DNA of 64,000 nt from assembly GCF_003667565.1 (NCBI RefSeq), contig NZ_RCUX01000001.1, positions 124,001 to 188,000 on the forward strand. Reading direction: 5' to 3'. Position numbers and translations under genes: made by a program. The notes under the pieces are model-generated. The model was not told where the DNA came from. It did not search any database and saw only the letters and a list, made by a program, of their open reading frames with translations. This DNA is from Mycetocola tolaasinivorans. Lineage in GTDB: Bacteria; Actinomycetota; Actinomycetes; Actinomycetales; Microbacteriaceae. Of the stretch, positions 40,651 to 49,013 are shown piece by piece (position 1 is the stretch's first letter; every line of letters starts with the position of its first letter).

Positions 40651-40707
40651 TTGCAACGAGTGGCGGGCGTCGATATACTGAACGGTGTTCAGGAGAACGG
40701 TGTTCAG
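40651..40707 (+). promoter_or_regulatory. Promoter with repeated palindromic operator
   Basis: -35 TTGCAA (40651-40656), a 17-base spacer and -10 TATACT (40674-40679). The perfect palindrome CTGAAC-GGT-GTTCAG (40678-40692) overlaps the start of transcription, and GAACGGTGTTCAG is repeated 15 bases later (40695-40707). Typical TetR-type operator placement that would block the ligase-thiolase operon. Confidence 0.75.
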
Positions 40708-40735
40708 TTGAGGATGTGGGTGTGCGGCGAGTGAG

Positions 40736-41887
40736 ATGTGTGCGCGATGCGGCGGGGCCCTGCCCGATGGTGGCCGCGTGAGCCCGCGAATCGTTCTGTT
40801 GCGCGGAAGTACTCACGGAGTTGTGGAACGCCTGGCCGAGGTGCGTGCAGCTGGAAACATTCCGCTGATTGGGGATGAGCGCTGGCCCGCCGCGCAGTGG
40901 GAGGCGGTTGCCGCGCTGGCCGCGGAATCTGCCGTTCCGGATGGTGCCGCCTGGGCCGCCCTGACCTCGGGAAGTAGTGGCACGGCGCGGATTCTGGTGC
41001 GTTCGGAGGCGTCGTGGGCGACCTCGTTCTCCGCCGTTTCCACACTCCTGGGTGATGCCGAATCGGTTGCGCTGCCCGCACCTCCGGCCTCCTCGCTCAC
41101 GCTGTTTTCGCTCGCACACGCGCTCACCGGTAGGGGCCCGCGCCCCGCGCTGGACGCCGAATCTGCGCGCACTGCCACCGCGTTTCACGGTACCCCGCAG
41201 GGGCTCCAGTCACTGCTTGATGCCGAGGCGATTCCGGCCGTACGGACCGCCCTGGTCGGTGGCTCGCACCTCGACCCCGCGCTGCGTGCGCGCGCCGAGG
41301 CGAACGGTATTCGCCTCACCTCCTACTACGGTGCCGCAGAGGCCTCCTTCATCGCGATTGATCGAGGCGATGGCCTGCGCGCGTTCCCCGGGGTTGAGCT
41401 CGACGTGCGCGCGGGCGTGCTCTGGGTGCGCTCGCCCTATATCGCGCTCGGATACCTGGGGGAGGGTGGCCCCCTGCGTCGCGATGGCGAGTGGGTAACG
41501 GTCGGTGATCTCGCGGAGCTGAGCGACGACGTCCTCACCCTGCGCGGGCGCTCAGACGGGGCGATCCTGACCGCCTCGGCCACGGTCATTCCCGAGGAGG
41601 TCGAGGCCGCCCTGCGCGGCGTTCCGGGGATCGCCGATGCCGTGGTTTTTGACGTGCCCGCGCCTCGAATCGGGGCGCTGGTTGCCGCGGTGATCGAGCC
41701 GGAAGCGGCAGATACACCGCTGACGCTCACCGAACTCCGCGAGGCGGCCGAACGGAGCCTCGCCCCCGCGCACCGGCCACGCCTGTGGTTCAGCGGCGTC
41801 ATTCCCCGCACGCCCTCGGGCAAGCCCGCCCGCGCCGAAACAAAACGGCGGGCCCTCGTCGGAGAGGTGGATCGTGTCACACGCTGA
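40736..41887 (+). CDS. AMP-dependent acyl-CoA synthetase (short, MenE-like)
   Basis: 383 residues. AMP-binding enzyme: AALTSGSSGTARILV (phosphate loop), SYYGAAEASFIAI (A5), GDLAELSDDVLTLRGRSDGAI (A7-A8) and TPSGKPAR with the catalytic Lys. It activates a carboxylic acid as an acyl-adenylate, then CoA thioester. Shorter than typical (about 500). ATG 40736 directly follows a six-codon frame (MWVCGE, 40714-40734); GTG 40778 is another possible start. Overlaps the thiolase by 14 bases. Confidence 0.88.
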   Translation: MCARCGGALPDGGRVSPRIVLLRGSTHGVVERLAEVRAAGNIPLIGDERWPAAQWEAVAALAAESAVPDGAAWAALTSGSSGTARILVRSEASWATSFSAVSTLLGDAESVALPAPPASSLTLFSLAHALTGRGPRPALDAESARTATAFHGTPQGLQSLLDAEAIPAVRTALVGGSHLDPALRARAEANGIRLTSYYGAAEASFIAIDRGDGLRAFPGVELDVRAGVLWVRSPYIALGYLGEGGPLRRDGEWVTVGDLAELSDDVLTLRGRSDGAILTASATVIPEEVEAALRGVPGIADAVVFDVPAPRIGALVAAVIEPEAADTPLTLTELREAAERSLAPAHRPRLWFSGVIPRTPSGKPARAETKRRALVGEVDRVTR

Positions 41888-43004
41888 CCCCGTCATCATT
41901 GCCGCCCGGCGCACGCCGATTGGTACCCGCGGCCGCGCCCTCGCCGGGCTGCGGGTCGAGCAGCTGGCGGCCCCGGTGATCACCGCGGCCCTCGATGATG
42001 CCCGAGCGGCAGGCGGCGAAACGCTCGTGATTGCCGACGTCATTCTCGGCAACTGCATGGGCCCGGGCGGCAACCCCGCACGGGTATCGGCCCTCGCGGC
42101 CGGGCTGGGCGTTGAGGTGCCGGGTGAGACCGTGGACCGCCAGTGCGGCAGCGGACTGGCGGCCATCATCGATGCCGCCACCGCGATTCGAGCGGGCGAT
42201 CTGCGCCCCCGCATCGCCGGGGGAGTGGAGAGTGCCTCGACCGCACCCGTGCGCTCCATCGATGGAATCGCCTACGAGAAGGCACCGTTTGCCCCCGCGG
42301 GCTGGCCCGACCCTGATATGGTGCGCGCCGCCGAAAACCTCGCCGCCCACGACGGTATCGACCGCGAGCGTCAGGATGCCCACGCCGCGCGCAGCCACGC
42401 GAGAGCCCGCATCGCGCGCGATAGCGGTGTGTTCGCGGCCGAGCTGGTGCCCCTCGCGGGCCTCGGCGCCGATGATGCGATCGGCGGGACCGAGCGGGTG
42501 CTGACACGCCTGCCCGCCCTGTTCCCCGGTGGTTCCCTGACCGCGGGCACGTCCACCCGCATCGGCGACGGTGCGGCGGCCACCGTGGTTGTACCGCGTG
42601 CCCGGTCGGGCAGCGCCCCCGGATTGCTCGTGCGCGCCCACGCGGTGGTGGGAAGCGATCCCGCCCTCCCGGGAATCGGCGCGGCGCCCGCGGTGCTCGC
42701 TGCCCTGAACACCGCCGGTGTCGAGCTCGCGGATATCGCGGCCATCGAGATCGTAGAGGCGTTCGCCGCGCAGTCTCTCGCCGTGCTTGATCGGCTGGGC
42801 ATCGTCGAGGACGACCCGCGGGTTTGCGCCGATGGTGGTGCCCTCGCGCTCGGTCACCCCTGGGGTGCGAGCGGTGCGGTGAGCATCGTGCGACTCTTTA
42901 GTCGACTGGTGCGCTCGGGTGCGCCCGCAGGAACCCTGGGCGTAGCGGCGGCCTCGATCGGCGGCGGCATGGGCGTCGCGATGATCGTCGAGGTGATCCG
43001 GTGA
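41874..43004 (+). CDS. Thiolase family protein (acetyl-CoA acyltransferase)
   Basis: 376 residues. Nucleophilic Cys in DRQCGSGLAAI (about 91), catalytic EIVEAFAAQ and the C-terminal GGALALGHPWGASGA (His). The last Cys-Gly motif of classical thiolases (C-x-G) is replaced around AAASIGGGMGVAM, where Ile-Gly-Gly-Gly-Met stands in place of Cys-Gly-Gly-Gly, so the second catalytic Cys is missing. It would join or split acyl-CoA units made by the ligase before it, if active. Confidence 0.88.
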   Translation: MSHADPVIIAARRTPIGTRGRALAGLRVEQLAAPVITAALDDARAAGGETLVIADVILGNCMGPGGNPARVSALAAGLGVEVPGETVDRQCGSGLAAIIDAATAIRAGDLRPRIAGGVESASTAPVRSIDGIAYEKAPFAPAGWPDPDMVRAAENLAAHDGIDRERQDAHAARSHARARIARDSGVFAAELVPLAGLGADDAIGGTERVLTRLPALFPGGSLTAGTSTRIGDGAAATVVVPRARSGSAPGLLVRAHAVVGSDPALPGIGAAPAVLAALNTAGVELADIAAIEIVEAFAAQSLAVLDRLGIVEDDPRVCADGGALALGHPWGASGAVSIVRLFSRLVRSGAPAGTLGVAAASIGGGMGVAMIVEVIR

Positions 43005-43315
43005 GACCGCGGGTGTACGGCCCGACCGTCGATGAGCAGACGCGCTGCGTGCACTATCGCACCGAGCTCGACGTGATCGCGATCCGCTACGTGTGCTGCG
43101 ATCGCTACTATCCCTGTCACCTCTGCCATGAGGAAACCGCGGATCATCCCGCACGGCCCTGGCCCGCCTCGGCCCGCGATCAGAACGCCGTCCTGTGCGG
43201 GGTGTGTGGCACCGAGCTGAGCGTCAACGAGTACGTGAGCGTGGACGCCTGCCCGCACTGCGCGGCCGCCTTCAACCCGGGCTGTGCGCTGCACTACCCG
43301 CTGTATTTCGAGTGA
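43001..43315 (+). CDS. CHY-type zinc-finger protein
   Basis: 104 residues from GTG 43001 (GTGA overlap with thiolase). Repeated Cys/His metal ligands: CVHYRTELDVIAIRYVCCDRYYPCHLCHEE, CGVCGTEL and CPHCAAAFNPGCALHY. This matches CHY zinc fingers, related to yeast Hot13, which help chelate or deliver zinc. Its role in an acyl-CoA operon is unknown. Confidence 0.88.
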   Translation: MRPRVYGPTVDEQTRCVHYRTELDVIAIRYVCCDRYYPCHLCHEETADHPARPWPASARDQNAVLCGVCGTELSVNEYVSVDACPHCAAAFNPGCALHYPLYFE

Positions 43316-43350
43316 TGTAGGCGGCCGGGGAAAAGACACGCGGCAGAAAG

Positions 43351-43365
43351 TGCCACCAAGTGGCA
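43351..43365. promoter_or_regulatory. Palindromic operator upstream of the TetR gene
   Basis: TGCCAC-CAA-GTGGCA, a perfect 6-bp-arm palindrome 31 bases before the TetR start; likely autoregulatory site. It differs from the CTGAAC operator at 40678. Confidence 0.6.
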
Positions 43366-43395
43366 GTTGTCGGATGCCGGTGTTATCGTGAGCGA

Positions 43396-44118
43396 ATGAT
43401 CGCCTCCGACCCCGCCCATCCCGCGGCGAACCTGCGCGATCGGAAAAAAGCCGAGATGCGCCGGATGCTCGTGCTGGCCGCCCAGCTCTCACTCGTTCCC
43501 GGTGGCCCCACCCTCGAGCAGATGTGTGCCGATGCCGGGGTGTCCAAGCGCACGTTCTTCCGCTACTTCACGAGCCGTGAAGACGCTGCCCTCGCCCCCA
43601 TTCAGGATCAGTGGCGCACCTTTCTCGCCCTGATCCCCGCCCGCTTGGCCGAGGCTGATCCGGGGGCTTCGGTGTTTGCGGTGCTGCAGGAAACCCTGGC
43701 CGAGGCGATTCGCGAGTGGAGCGCAGCCGACCCTGACTGGGCGGTACTCACCCGCGACGCCCTGGCCCTCGAGCGGGCGCAGAGCGGAGTGGCCGCGCAC
43801 CACCTGGGCTTTTGTGCGGGCCTGACCGGGGAGGTCGCCGCATCGATCACCGAACGCTCCGGGGCACCCACGCTGCGCGCCCGGCTCCTCTTTGATGTGT
43901 TCCTCGTTGCCGTGCGCACGGCTCAGTACTCCTGGGTGAGCGCGCCCCGCATCACCGCCGATCCGGAGCGCCTGCTGGATCAACTCGACCGTGCCGTGGC
44001 CACCCTGGCACCGAGTCTCGGGTTGCGTATCCGGGTCGACAGCGACGTGCGCCCGGCGGAAGAAGCCGGCATCGCCGCAGAATCCGGCGTCGCGGAAGAG
44101 ACCCTCGCAGTCGGCTAG
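43396..44118 (+). CDS. TetR-family regulator
   Basis: 240 residues from ATG 43396. DNA-binding helices MRRMLVLAAQLSLVPGGPTLEQMCADAGVSKRTFFRYFTSRED, then an all-helical ligand domain with acyl-CoA-repressor-like spacing. It could control itself through the palindrome upstream, and possibly the SDR gene behind it (tail overlap of 4 bases). Ligand unknown. Confidence 0.9.
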   Translation: MIASDPAHPAANLRDRKKAEMRRMLVLAAQLSLVPGGPTLEQMCADAGVSKRTFFRYFTSREDAALAPIQDQWRTFLALIPARLAEADPGASVFAVLQETLAEAIREWSAADPDWAVLTRDALALERAQSGVAAHHLGFCAGLTGEVAASITERSGAPTLRARLLFDVFLVAVRTAQYSWVSAPRITADPERLLDQLDRAVATLAPSLGLRIRVDSDVRPAEEAGIAAESGVAEETLAVG

Positions 44119-44780
44119 AACCGCGCCGACAGCCCGCCGTCGGCGTGAAGCAGCTGCCCGGATATCCAGCGCCCGGCCGGCGAGACGAGAAACGCCACGT
44201 ACGCGCCAATATCCGCGGGCGTGCCCAGCCGGCCCTGCGGGGTGAGGGAGGTGAGGTGCGTGCGGGTGGCATCATCCATCCAGCCGGTGTCGATCGGGCC
44301 GGGGTTCAGGACGTTTGCCGAGACGCCCTGCGGGCCCAGCTCGCGGGCGGCCGAAATTACCAGGCGATCCAGCGCACCCTTCGAGGCACCGTAGGGAAGA
44401 TTGCCGGTGACGTGATCGCTGGTGAGGGCCAGAATGGCCCCACCCTCGGAGCCCACCTGCCGGGCGAACGCGGCAATGAGCAGCAGGCTGGCGCGCGCGT
44501 TGACTGCGACGTGGGCGTCGAAGCTGGCCGCGGTGGTGTCGAGCAGGCCGGATTCGATGTCGTGTGCGTGGCTGAGTATGAGGGCGGAGACCCGGCCGTG
44601 ATCGCGGGTCACCGCCGAGATCAGCGACTCGGGGCCGTCGGGGGCCGTGAGATCGGTCGGATAATCGGCGTGCTCGAGGTCGCTGGTCGCAACGGTCCAC
44701 CCGTCCGCGCGCAGTGCGGGCGCAATTCCGGCGGCGATACTGTTGGCGCGTGCGGCACCGGTGATGAGGGCAAGGGGCAT
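44115..44780 (-). CDS. Short-chain dehydrogenase/reductase
   Basis: 221 residues. The nucleotide-binding motif is atypical, LITGAARANSIAAGIAPAL, with the usual third Gly displaced, as in enoyl-ACP-reductase-like SDRs. The Tyr-Lys pair is YGASKGALDRL and the active Ser is in LTSDHVTGN. LHADGGLS ends the fold. Convergent with the TetR gene; substrate unknown. Confidence 0.88.
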   Translation of the reverse strand: MPLALITGAARANSIAAGIAPALRADGWTVATSDLEHADYPTDLTAPDGPESLISAVTRDHGRVSALILSHAHDIESGLLDTTAASFDAHVAVNARASLLLIAAFARQVGSEGGAILALTSDHVTGNLPYGASKGALDRLVISAARELGPQGVSANVLNPGPIDTGWMDDATRTHLTSLTPQGRLGTPADIGAYVAFLVSPAGRWISGQLLHADGGLSARF

Positions 44781-44849
44781 GGTGTGAGCCTAGCCGCCCT
44801 GCCGCCGGATGCGTGGAACCCGGGTGCCTCGGGTGCTGCGGAGCGGGGT

Positions 44850-45257
44850 CTAGTCTCCGGGCAGGATTTCCGCGAGCAGTGCCTCGACGCGACCGCGGAT
44901 CTCGTCTCGGATGACGCGTACGGTTTCGATGCCCTGCCCGGCCGGATCGGTGAGCTCCCAGTCTTCATAGCGCTTCCCTGGGAAGATCGGGCAGGTGTCT
45001 CCGCAGCCCATCGTGATCACCACGTCGGATGCGCGCACCGCATCGGTCGTCAGAATCTTCGGGGTACGTGAGGCGATATCGATTCCGACCTCGGCCATGG
45101 CGGACACCGCCACCGGGTTGATCTGGTCGCGCGGCTCGGAGCCCGCGGAACGTACCTCCACGCGGCCGGCCGCGAGGTGTTCCAGGAATCCGGCGGCCAT
45201 CTGCGATCGGCCGGCGTTGTGAACGCAAACAAACAGGACGGTGGGGGACTGTGACAC
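44850..45257 (-). CDS. arsC: Arsenate reductase, low-molecular-weight phosphatase type
   Basis: 135 residues. The loop VCVHNAGRSQMAA holds the catalytic C-x5-R, and TMGCGDTCPIFPGKRYEDWEL contains the second and third Cys (separated by Gly-Asp-Thr) that relay the disulfide. Reduces arsenate to arsenite using thioredoxin or mycothiol. Divergent from arsR across a large dyad (45272-45325). Confidence 0.93.
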   Translation of the reverse strand: MSQSPTVLFVCVHNAGRSQMAAGFLEHLAAGRVEVRSAGSEPRDQINPVAVSAMAEVGIDIASRTPKILTTDAVRASDVVITMGCGDTCPIFPGKRYEDWELTDPAGQGIETVRVIRDEIRGRVEALLAEILPGD

Positions 45258-45271
45258 GGGAGCCTCGCTCT

Positions 45272-45325
45272 ATATTGATGACGATCAATGTATGCTGTTC
45301 ACTATACATTGATCACCATCAATAT
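45272..45325. promoter_or_regulatory. ArsR operators between arsC and arsR
   Basis: Two 22-base arms (45272-45293 and 45304-45325), mutually inverted with two mismatches and separated by 10 bases. Each arm has its own dyad ATTGAT-4N-ATCAAT or TTGAT-4N-ATCAA. AT-rich, as is usual for ArsR/SmtB sites. Could silence both divergent genes. Confidence 0.85.
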
Positions 45326-45339
45326 TGTTCGGAGTCCCC

Positions 45340-45702
45340 GTGTCGTTCACCAGCCCCCTTCCCCTCGCCGACATCACCGGCCGCGCCGAAGCCTGCGCTC
45401 CCGGCACCGAGGTGCGGGCGCTGCCACGCGAGGAGGCCCAGACACTGGCCGCACGACTGCGGGTGATCGCCGATCCGACGCGCCTGCGCCTGATCTCGAT
45501 GGTGTCCGCGCACCCTGGCCGTGAGGCCTGTGTGTGTGATCTCACCGAACCGCTGGGCCTCACCCAGGGCACGGTCTCGCACCACCTGCGCGTTCTGGTT
45601 GATGCCGGGATCTTCACCCGGGAGCAGCGCGGCACCTGGGCATACTTTGCGCTGGTACCCGGTGCCGTCGATGCGCTTCTCGGTGAGGTCGCGGCGCTGT
45701 AA
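45340..45702 (+). CDS. arsR: ArsR/SmtB-family repressor
   Basis: 120 residues from GTG 45340, with CGGAG upstream. Helix-turn-helix LRLISMVSAHP, then EACVCDLTEPLGLTQGTVSHHLRVL, where the Cys pair C-V-C and flanking residues form the As(III)-binding site of ArsR proteins, and the wing RGTWAYFALV. Derepresses arsC and arsB on arsenite. Confidence 0.92.
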   Translation: MSFTSPLPLADITGRAEACAPGTEVRALPREEAQTLAARLRVIADPTRLRLISMVSAHPGREACVCDLTEPLGLTQGTVSHHLRVLVDAGIFTREQRGTWAYFALVPGAVDALLGEVAAL

Positions 45703-45787
45703 CCGTGGCGTTCATCAATTACTTGGAGCGCCCACCCGTGTCGGCGCATACTCACGCTAGTCGTCCGTCGATCGAGGAGCCCCACTC

Positions 45788-47176
45788 GTGACCATCATTG
45801 CCATCGCGATCTTTGTTATCACCCTGGTGCTCGTGATCTGGCAGCCGCGCGGGCTCGGTATCGGTTGGAGTGCGCTCGGCGGTGCCGGCCTCGCCCTGAT
45901 CACCACGGTGGTAAGCCTGGGCGACATCCCCACGGTGTGGGACATCGTGGGAAACGCGACCTTCGCGTTCGTCGGGATCGTGCTGATCTCGCTGATTCTC
46001 GATGAGTCCGGGCTGTTCGAGTGGGCCGCGCTGCACGTGACCCGCTGGGGATGCGGAAACGGGCGGCTCCTGTTTGTGATGGTGATCCTGCTGGGTGCCG
46101 TCATCTCGGCGCTGTTTGCGAACGACGGTGCGGCGCTGATCCTCACCCCGATTGTGATCCAGATCCTGATCGCGCTCAAATTCTCGGCGCGGGCCTCGCT
46201 CGGCTTTGTCCTCGCCTGCGGGTTCGTCGCCGACGCGGGCAGCCTGCCCCTGGTCATCTCCAACCTGGTCAATATCGTGAGTGCCGACTACTTCGGCATC
46301 GACTTCGCGCGCTACGCGATCGTGATGGTGCCCGTCGGGATCGTGACCGTGGCCGCGAGCCTGGGCGTGCTCTACCTGGCATTTCGCCGTTCGATCCCGC
46401 GCCGCTACGACCCCGCCGCCGCCCCGGATCCGCGTTCGGCGATCCACGATCCGCTGACGTTCACCGCCGGGTTCTGGGTGCTCGGCGTCCTCCTGATCGG
46501 CTATTTTGTGGCCGATCCGCTGCACATCCCGCTGTCGGTCATCACCGCGGTGGGGGCGCTCGCGCTGATCCTGATCGCCGCCCGACGCCCCGCGTTCCTG
46601 TTTACCCGGGCGACGCCGCTGGGCTCGAATGGTGATGCGACGGTGCGTGCGGTGAGCGAAGACTCCTCCGCGACGGTCGGCCTTCGCCGGATCTCCGTGC
46701 GGAGGGTCGTGCGTGAGGCACCCTGGCAGATCGTGCTCTTCTCGATCGGCATGTATCTGGTCGTGTATGGCCTGCGTAATCAGGGACTCACCGATCGCCT
46801 TGCCGGGGTCTTTGCCGGGATCGGCCAGAACGGGGTACTCGTCACCGCCCTCGGCGTGGGTGTGATCGTGGCCGTGCTCGCCTCGATCATGAACAACCTC
46901 CCCACGGTACTGATCGCCGCACTCGCCATCGGTGCCGCGGGCGCCACCGGCCTCACCCATGAGGCGATGATCTACGCCAACGTGATCGGTTCGGATCTCG
47001 GGCCGAAGATCACCCCGATCGGCAGCTTGGCCACGCTGCTCTGGCTGCACGTGCTGGACCGCCGTGGTATTCACATCGGTTGGGGACGCTATTTCCGCAC
47101 GGGCATCCTGCTGACCGTGCCGGTGCTGCTCATTTCGCTCTCGGCCCTCGCCGGGTGGCTTCTCATTATTGGCTAG
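45788..47176 (+). CDS. arsB: Arsenite efflux transporter ArsB
   Basis: 462 residues from GTG 45788 with GAGGAG 8 bases before. About 11-12 membrane segments; [16 protein letters not shown] and the second repeat [17 protein letters not shown] show the inverted-repeat fold of the ion transporter superfamily. Exports arsenite (antimonite). Probably transcribed with arsR (85-base gap) or from its own promoter. Ends in a shared terminator. Confidence 0.93.
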   Translation: MTIIAIAIFVITLVLVIWQPRGLGIGWSALGGAGLALITTVVSLGDIPTVWDIVGNATFAFVGIVLISLILDESGLFEWAALHVTRWGCGNGRLLFVMVILLGAVISALFANDGAALILTPIVIQILIALKFSARASLGFVLACGFVADAGSLPLVISNLVNIVSADYFGIDFARYAIVMVPVGIVTVAASLGVLYLAFRRSIPRRYDPAAAPDPRSAIHDPLTFTAGFWVLGVLLIGYFVADPLHIPLSVITAVGALALILIAARRPAFLFTRATPLGSNGDATVRAVSEDSSATVGLRRISVRRVVREAPWQIVLFSIGMYLVVYGLRNQGLTDRLAGVFAGIGQNGVLVTALGVGVIVAVLASIMNNLPTVLIAALAIGAAGATGLTHEAMIYANVIGSDLGPKITPIGSLATLLWLHVLDRRGIHIGWGRYFRTGILLTVPVLLISLSALAGWLLIIG

Positions 47177-47195
47177 GTGCCCGCGGGTAAAACGC

Positions 47196-47238
47196 GGGCA
47201 CCCGCCCGGCTCTTCGGGGAAGAGCCGAACGGGTGCCC
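47196..47238. terminator. Bidirectional terminator between arsB and the LPxTG gene
   Basis: Two-step stem: GGGCACCCG pairs with CGGGTGCCC, then a 2-base internal loop, then CGGCTCTTC pairs with GAAGAGCCG around a 3-base loop. Confidence 0.82.
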
Positions 47239-47250
47239 GTCGCGCGAGTG

Positions 47251-48798
47251 CTAGTTGGCCGCGCGGCGGCGGCGTGCGCCGAGGTAGAGCACGGCGCCCA
47301 GGGCGATCAGCACGCTGATCGGCAGGGCGAGGCCGGCTGCTCCCGCACCGGTGTGAGGCAGGGTCGGACCAGTGGTGCCCGCAGTCTGTGAGGGGGTGGC
47401 CTCGGGCGAGGTGATCACGGGCGGAACCGAGCCGTCGGTCGCCGTCGGGGTCGGGACCGGCGAGGTCGGGACCGAGTTGGACGGGCTCGGCGTCGGGGTG
47501 GGCTCGACGGCCTTGCCCTTCACCGTGATCTGCACGGTGGTGTCGACCGGGTACGTGCCGGGGGCATTTTCATCGTTCGCCGCGAGCGCCGAGAACAGTG
47601 CCTGGGGTTCCGGCTCCGGGTCCGCCGAGGGGCTCGGGCTCGGCTCAGACCGGTCCTGGATGAGGTAGACCGTGACGGGGACGGTATAGACGCCCGGCTT
47701 GGTCGGAGTACCCGTGAGGGTGAACGTCATCGGGTCGACGGCCTCTTCCTCGCCCTCATTCTCAGCAGAATCATCTGTCGGGTCCGGGAAGCCAGATTCC
47801 CAGTTGGCGGTCGCGGTCAGGTTGAGGCCCGCGGGCAGATCCGAAACGTGAATCACCGGCAGGAAACCCGGAATATTGAAGTAGTCGAGGGCCGTGAGTG
47901 TCTCGTCAAAGGCGGCGCTGAGATCCTGGTTGACCGGGACATCCGCATCGACGGTGACGTCATCAAGCAGTACGCTCGGTTCCTGAATCGTGTACTGCTC
48001 GCCAAAGGTTGCATCCGACGTGGGGAGCTTGGAGCGTACGAAGCTCAGCGCACTCTGCTGGGAGGATTCGACTACCCGAACAAAATCCTGCACGAGTACG
48101 GTGGTGGAAAACTCGCTGGCGCCGGTGGTGGTGATTATGATCTCACCGGGTCCGGATTCCTCGGGGTTAAACGTCGGCGCGCTGCCGTTCGAGTTTGCCG
48201 TCACACCCAGGACCGGGTTCGTGCGCGCCCTCTCACTCCATGTCAGGAGGGTGTTTTTCACCACCTCGGTCTTGGTGTCGTCACCCGAGATGAGATTGGC
48301 TCCAAAAAAGGCGGTAACGCCGGCGGGGTTATCGCCAGTGATCGCGTACGACAAGCGTGCGTCGTTACCCTCAAAGGTCAGGGTTGCCGTGACCGTGTAG
48401 TTTCCGACGAGGGCGGATCCGGTGTTGCCCGTCAGGGTCAGCGTGCTGGTGCCGCCCTGGTTCACGCGCTTCGTGCCCTCGGAGTCCGCAGCAAACGACC
48501 ACTCGCGGTCACCCTCGCGCAGGAGGAAATAGCCGATGCCGTTGAACGTGTTGTCGGCCCAGCCAGCGATTTCCGGGGTGTACCGCTGGGGGCGTGCGTC
48601 GCGCACGATTCCCGTCCAGGTGCCCACCTCCTCCCACATGATCGTGGAGGTCTGAACCTCGTCGATGACGGGCACGACCGCCTGAGCGGGGATCGCGGTA
48701 ACGGTGCTCAGGGTGGCACCCGCGGCCAGCGCGAGACCAACGCTGAGGGCAGTGAAACGGCGGGTTCTGGTGCCCGCGCGGAGGAGTGAGTTCTTCAC
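47251..48798 (-). CDS. LPxTG cell-wall-anchored surface protein, left copy
   Basis: 515 residues from GTG 48798 (a TTG three codons earlier is also possible). Signal peptide ending at about AIPAQA, a beta-rich globular N-half, a domain with a GVYTVPVTVYL strand (about 365-400), a Pro/Ser/Thr-rich stalk, then LPHTG, a membrane helix and the basic tail ARRRRAAN. Sortase would couple it to peptidoglycan; no sortase gene is in the window. Paralog of the protein at 60782-62599. Confidence 0.85.
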   Translation of the reverse strand: MKNSLLRAGTRTRRFTALSVGLALAAGATLSTVTAIPAQAVVPVIDEVQTSTIMWEEVGTWTGIVRDARPQRYTPEIAGWADNTFNGIGYFLLREGDREWSFAADSEGTKRVNQGGTSTLTLTGNTGSALVGNYTVTATLTFEGNDARLSYAITGDNPAGVTAFFGANLISGDDTKTEVVKNTLLTWSERARTNPVLGVTANSNGSAPTFNPEESGPGEIIITTTGASEFSTTVLVQDFVRVVESSQQSALSFVRSKLPTSDATFGEQYTIQEPSVLLDDVTVDADVPVNQDLSAAFDETLTALDYFNIPGFLPVIHVSDLPAGLNLTATANWESGFPDPTDDSAENEGEEEAVDPMTFTLTGTPTKPGVYTVPVTVYLIQDRSEPSPSPSADPEPEPQALFSALAANDENAPGTYPVDTTVQITVKGKAVEPTPTPSPSNSVPTSPVPTPTATDGSVPPVITSPEATPSQTAGTTGPTLPHTGAGAAGLALPISVLIALGAVLYLGARRRRAAN

Positions 48799-48807
48799 AG
48801 TATCCAA

Positions 48808-49013
48808 TCGTGACGTGCGAAGCGTACCGATTTGGATCGTTGGGCGGCTAGCGACCCGATGCGCAAACTAACTTCACACTGTAGCCTATTTTCGCGCACA
48901 CGAGAGAATTTGTAATGATTCCTTGGCCTCGCGTCACCGGCCCCATCGGAATGCCAATCGCCCCACTCTCAAATCTGCAGCGTCGAGAGCGGGGCGAATT
49001 GCATCCGCGCGTA
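48808..49013. other. Gene-free upstream region
   Basis: About 200 bases containing the promoter of the left LPxTG gene and the 3' flank of the GH3 gene. AT-rich patch at 48870-48920; no convincing promoter motif chosen. Confidence 0.4.
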
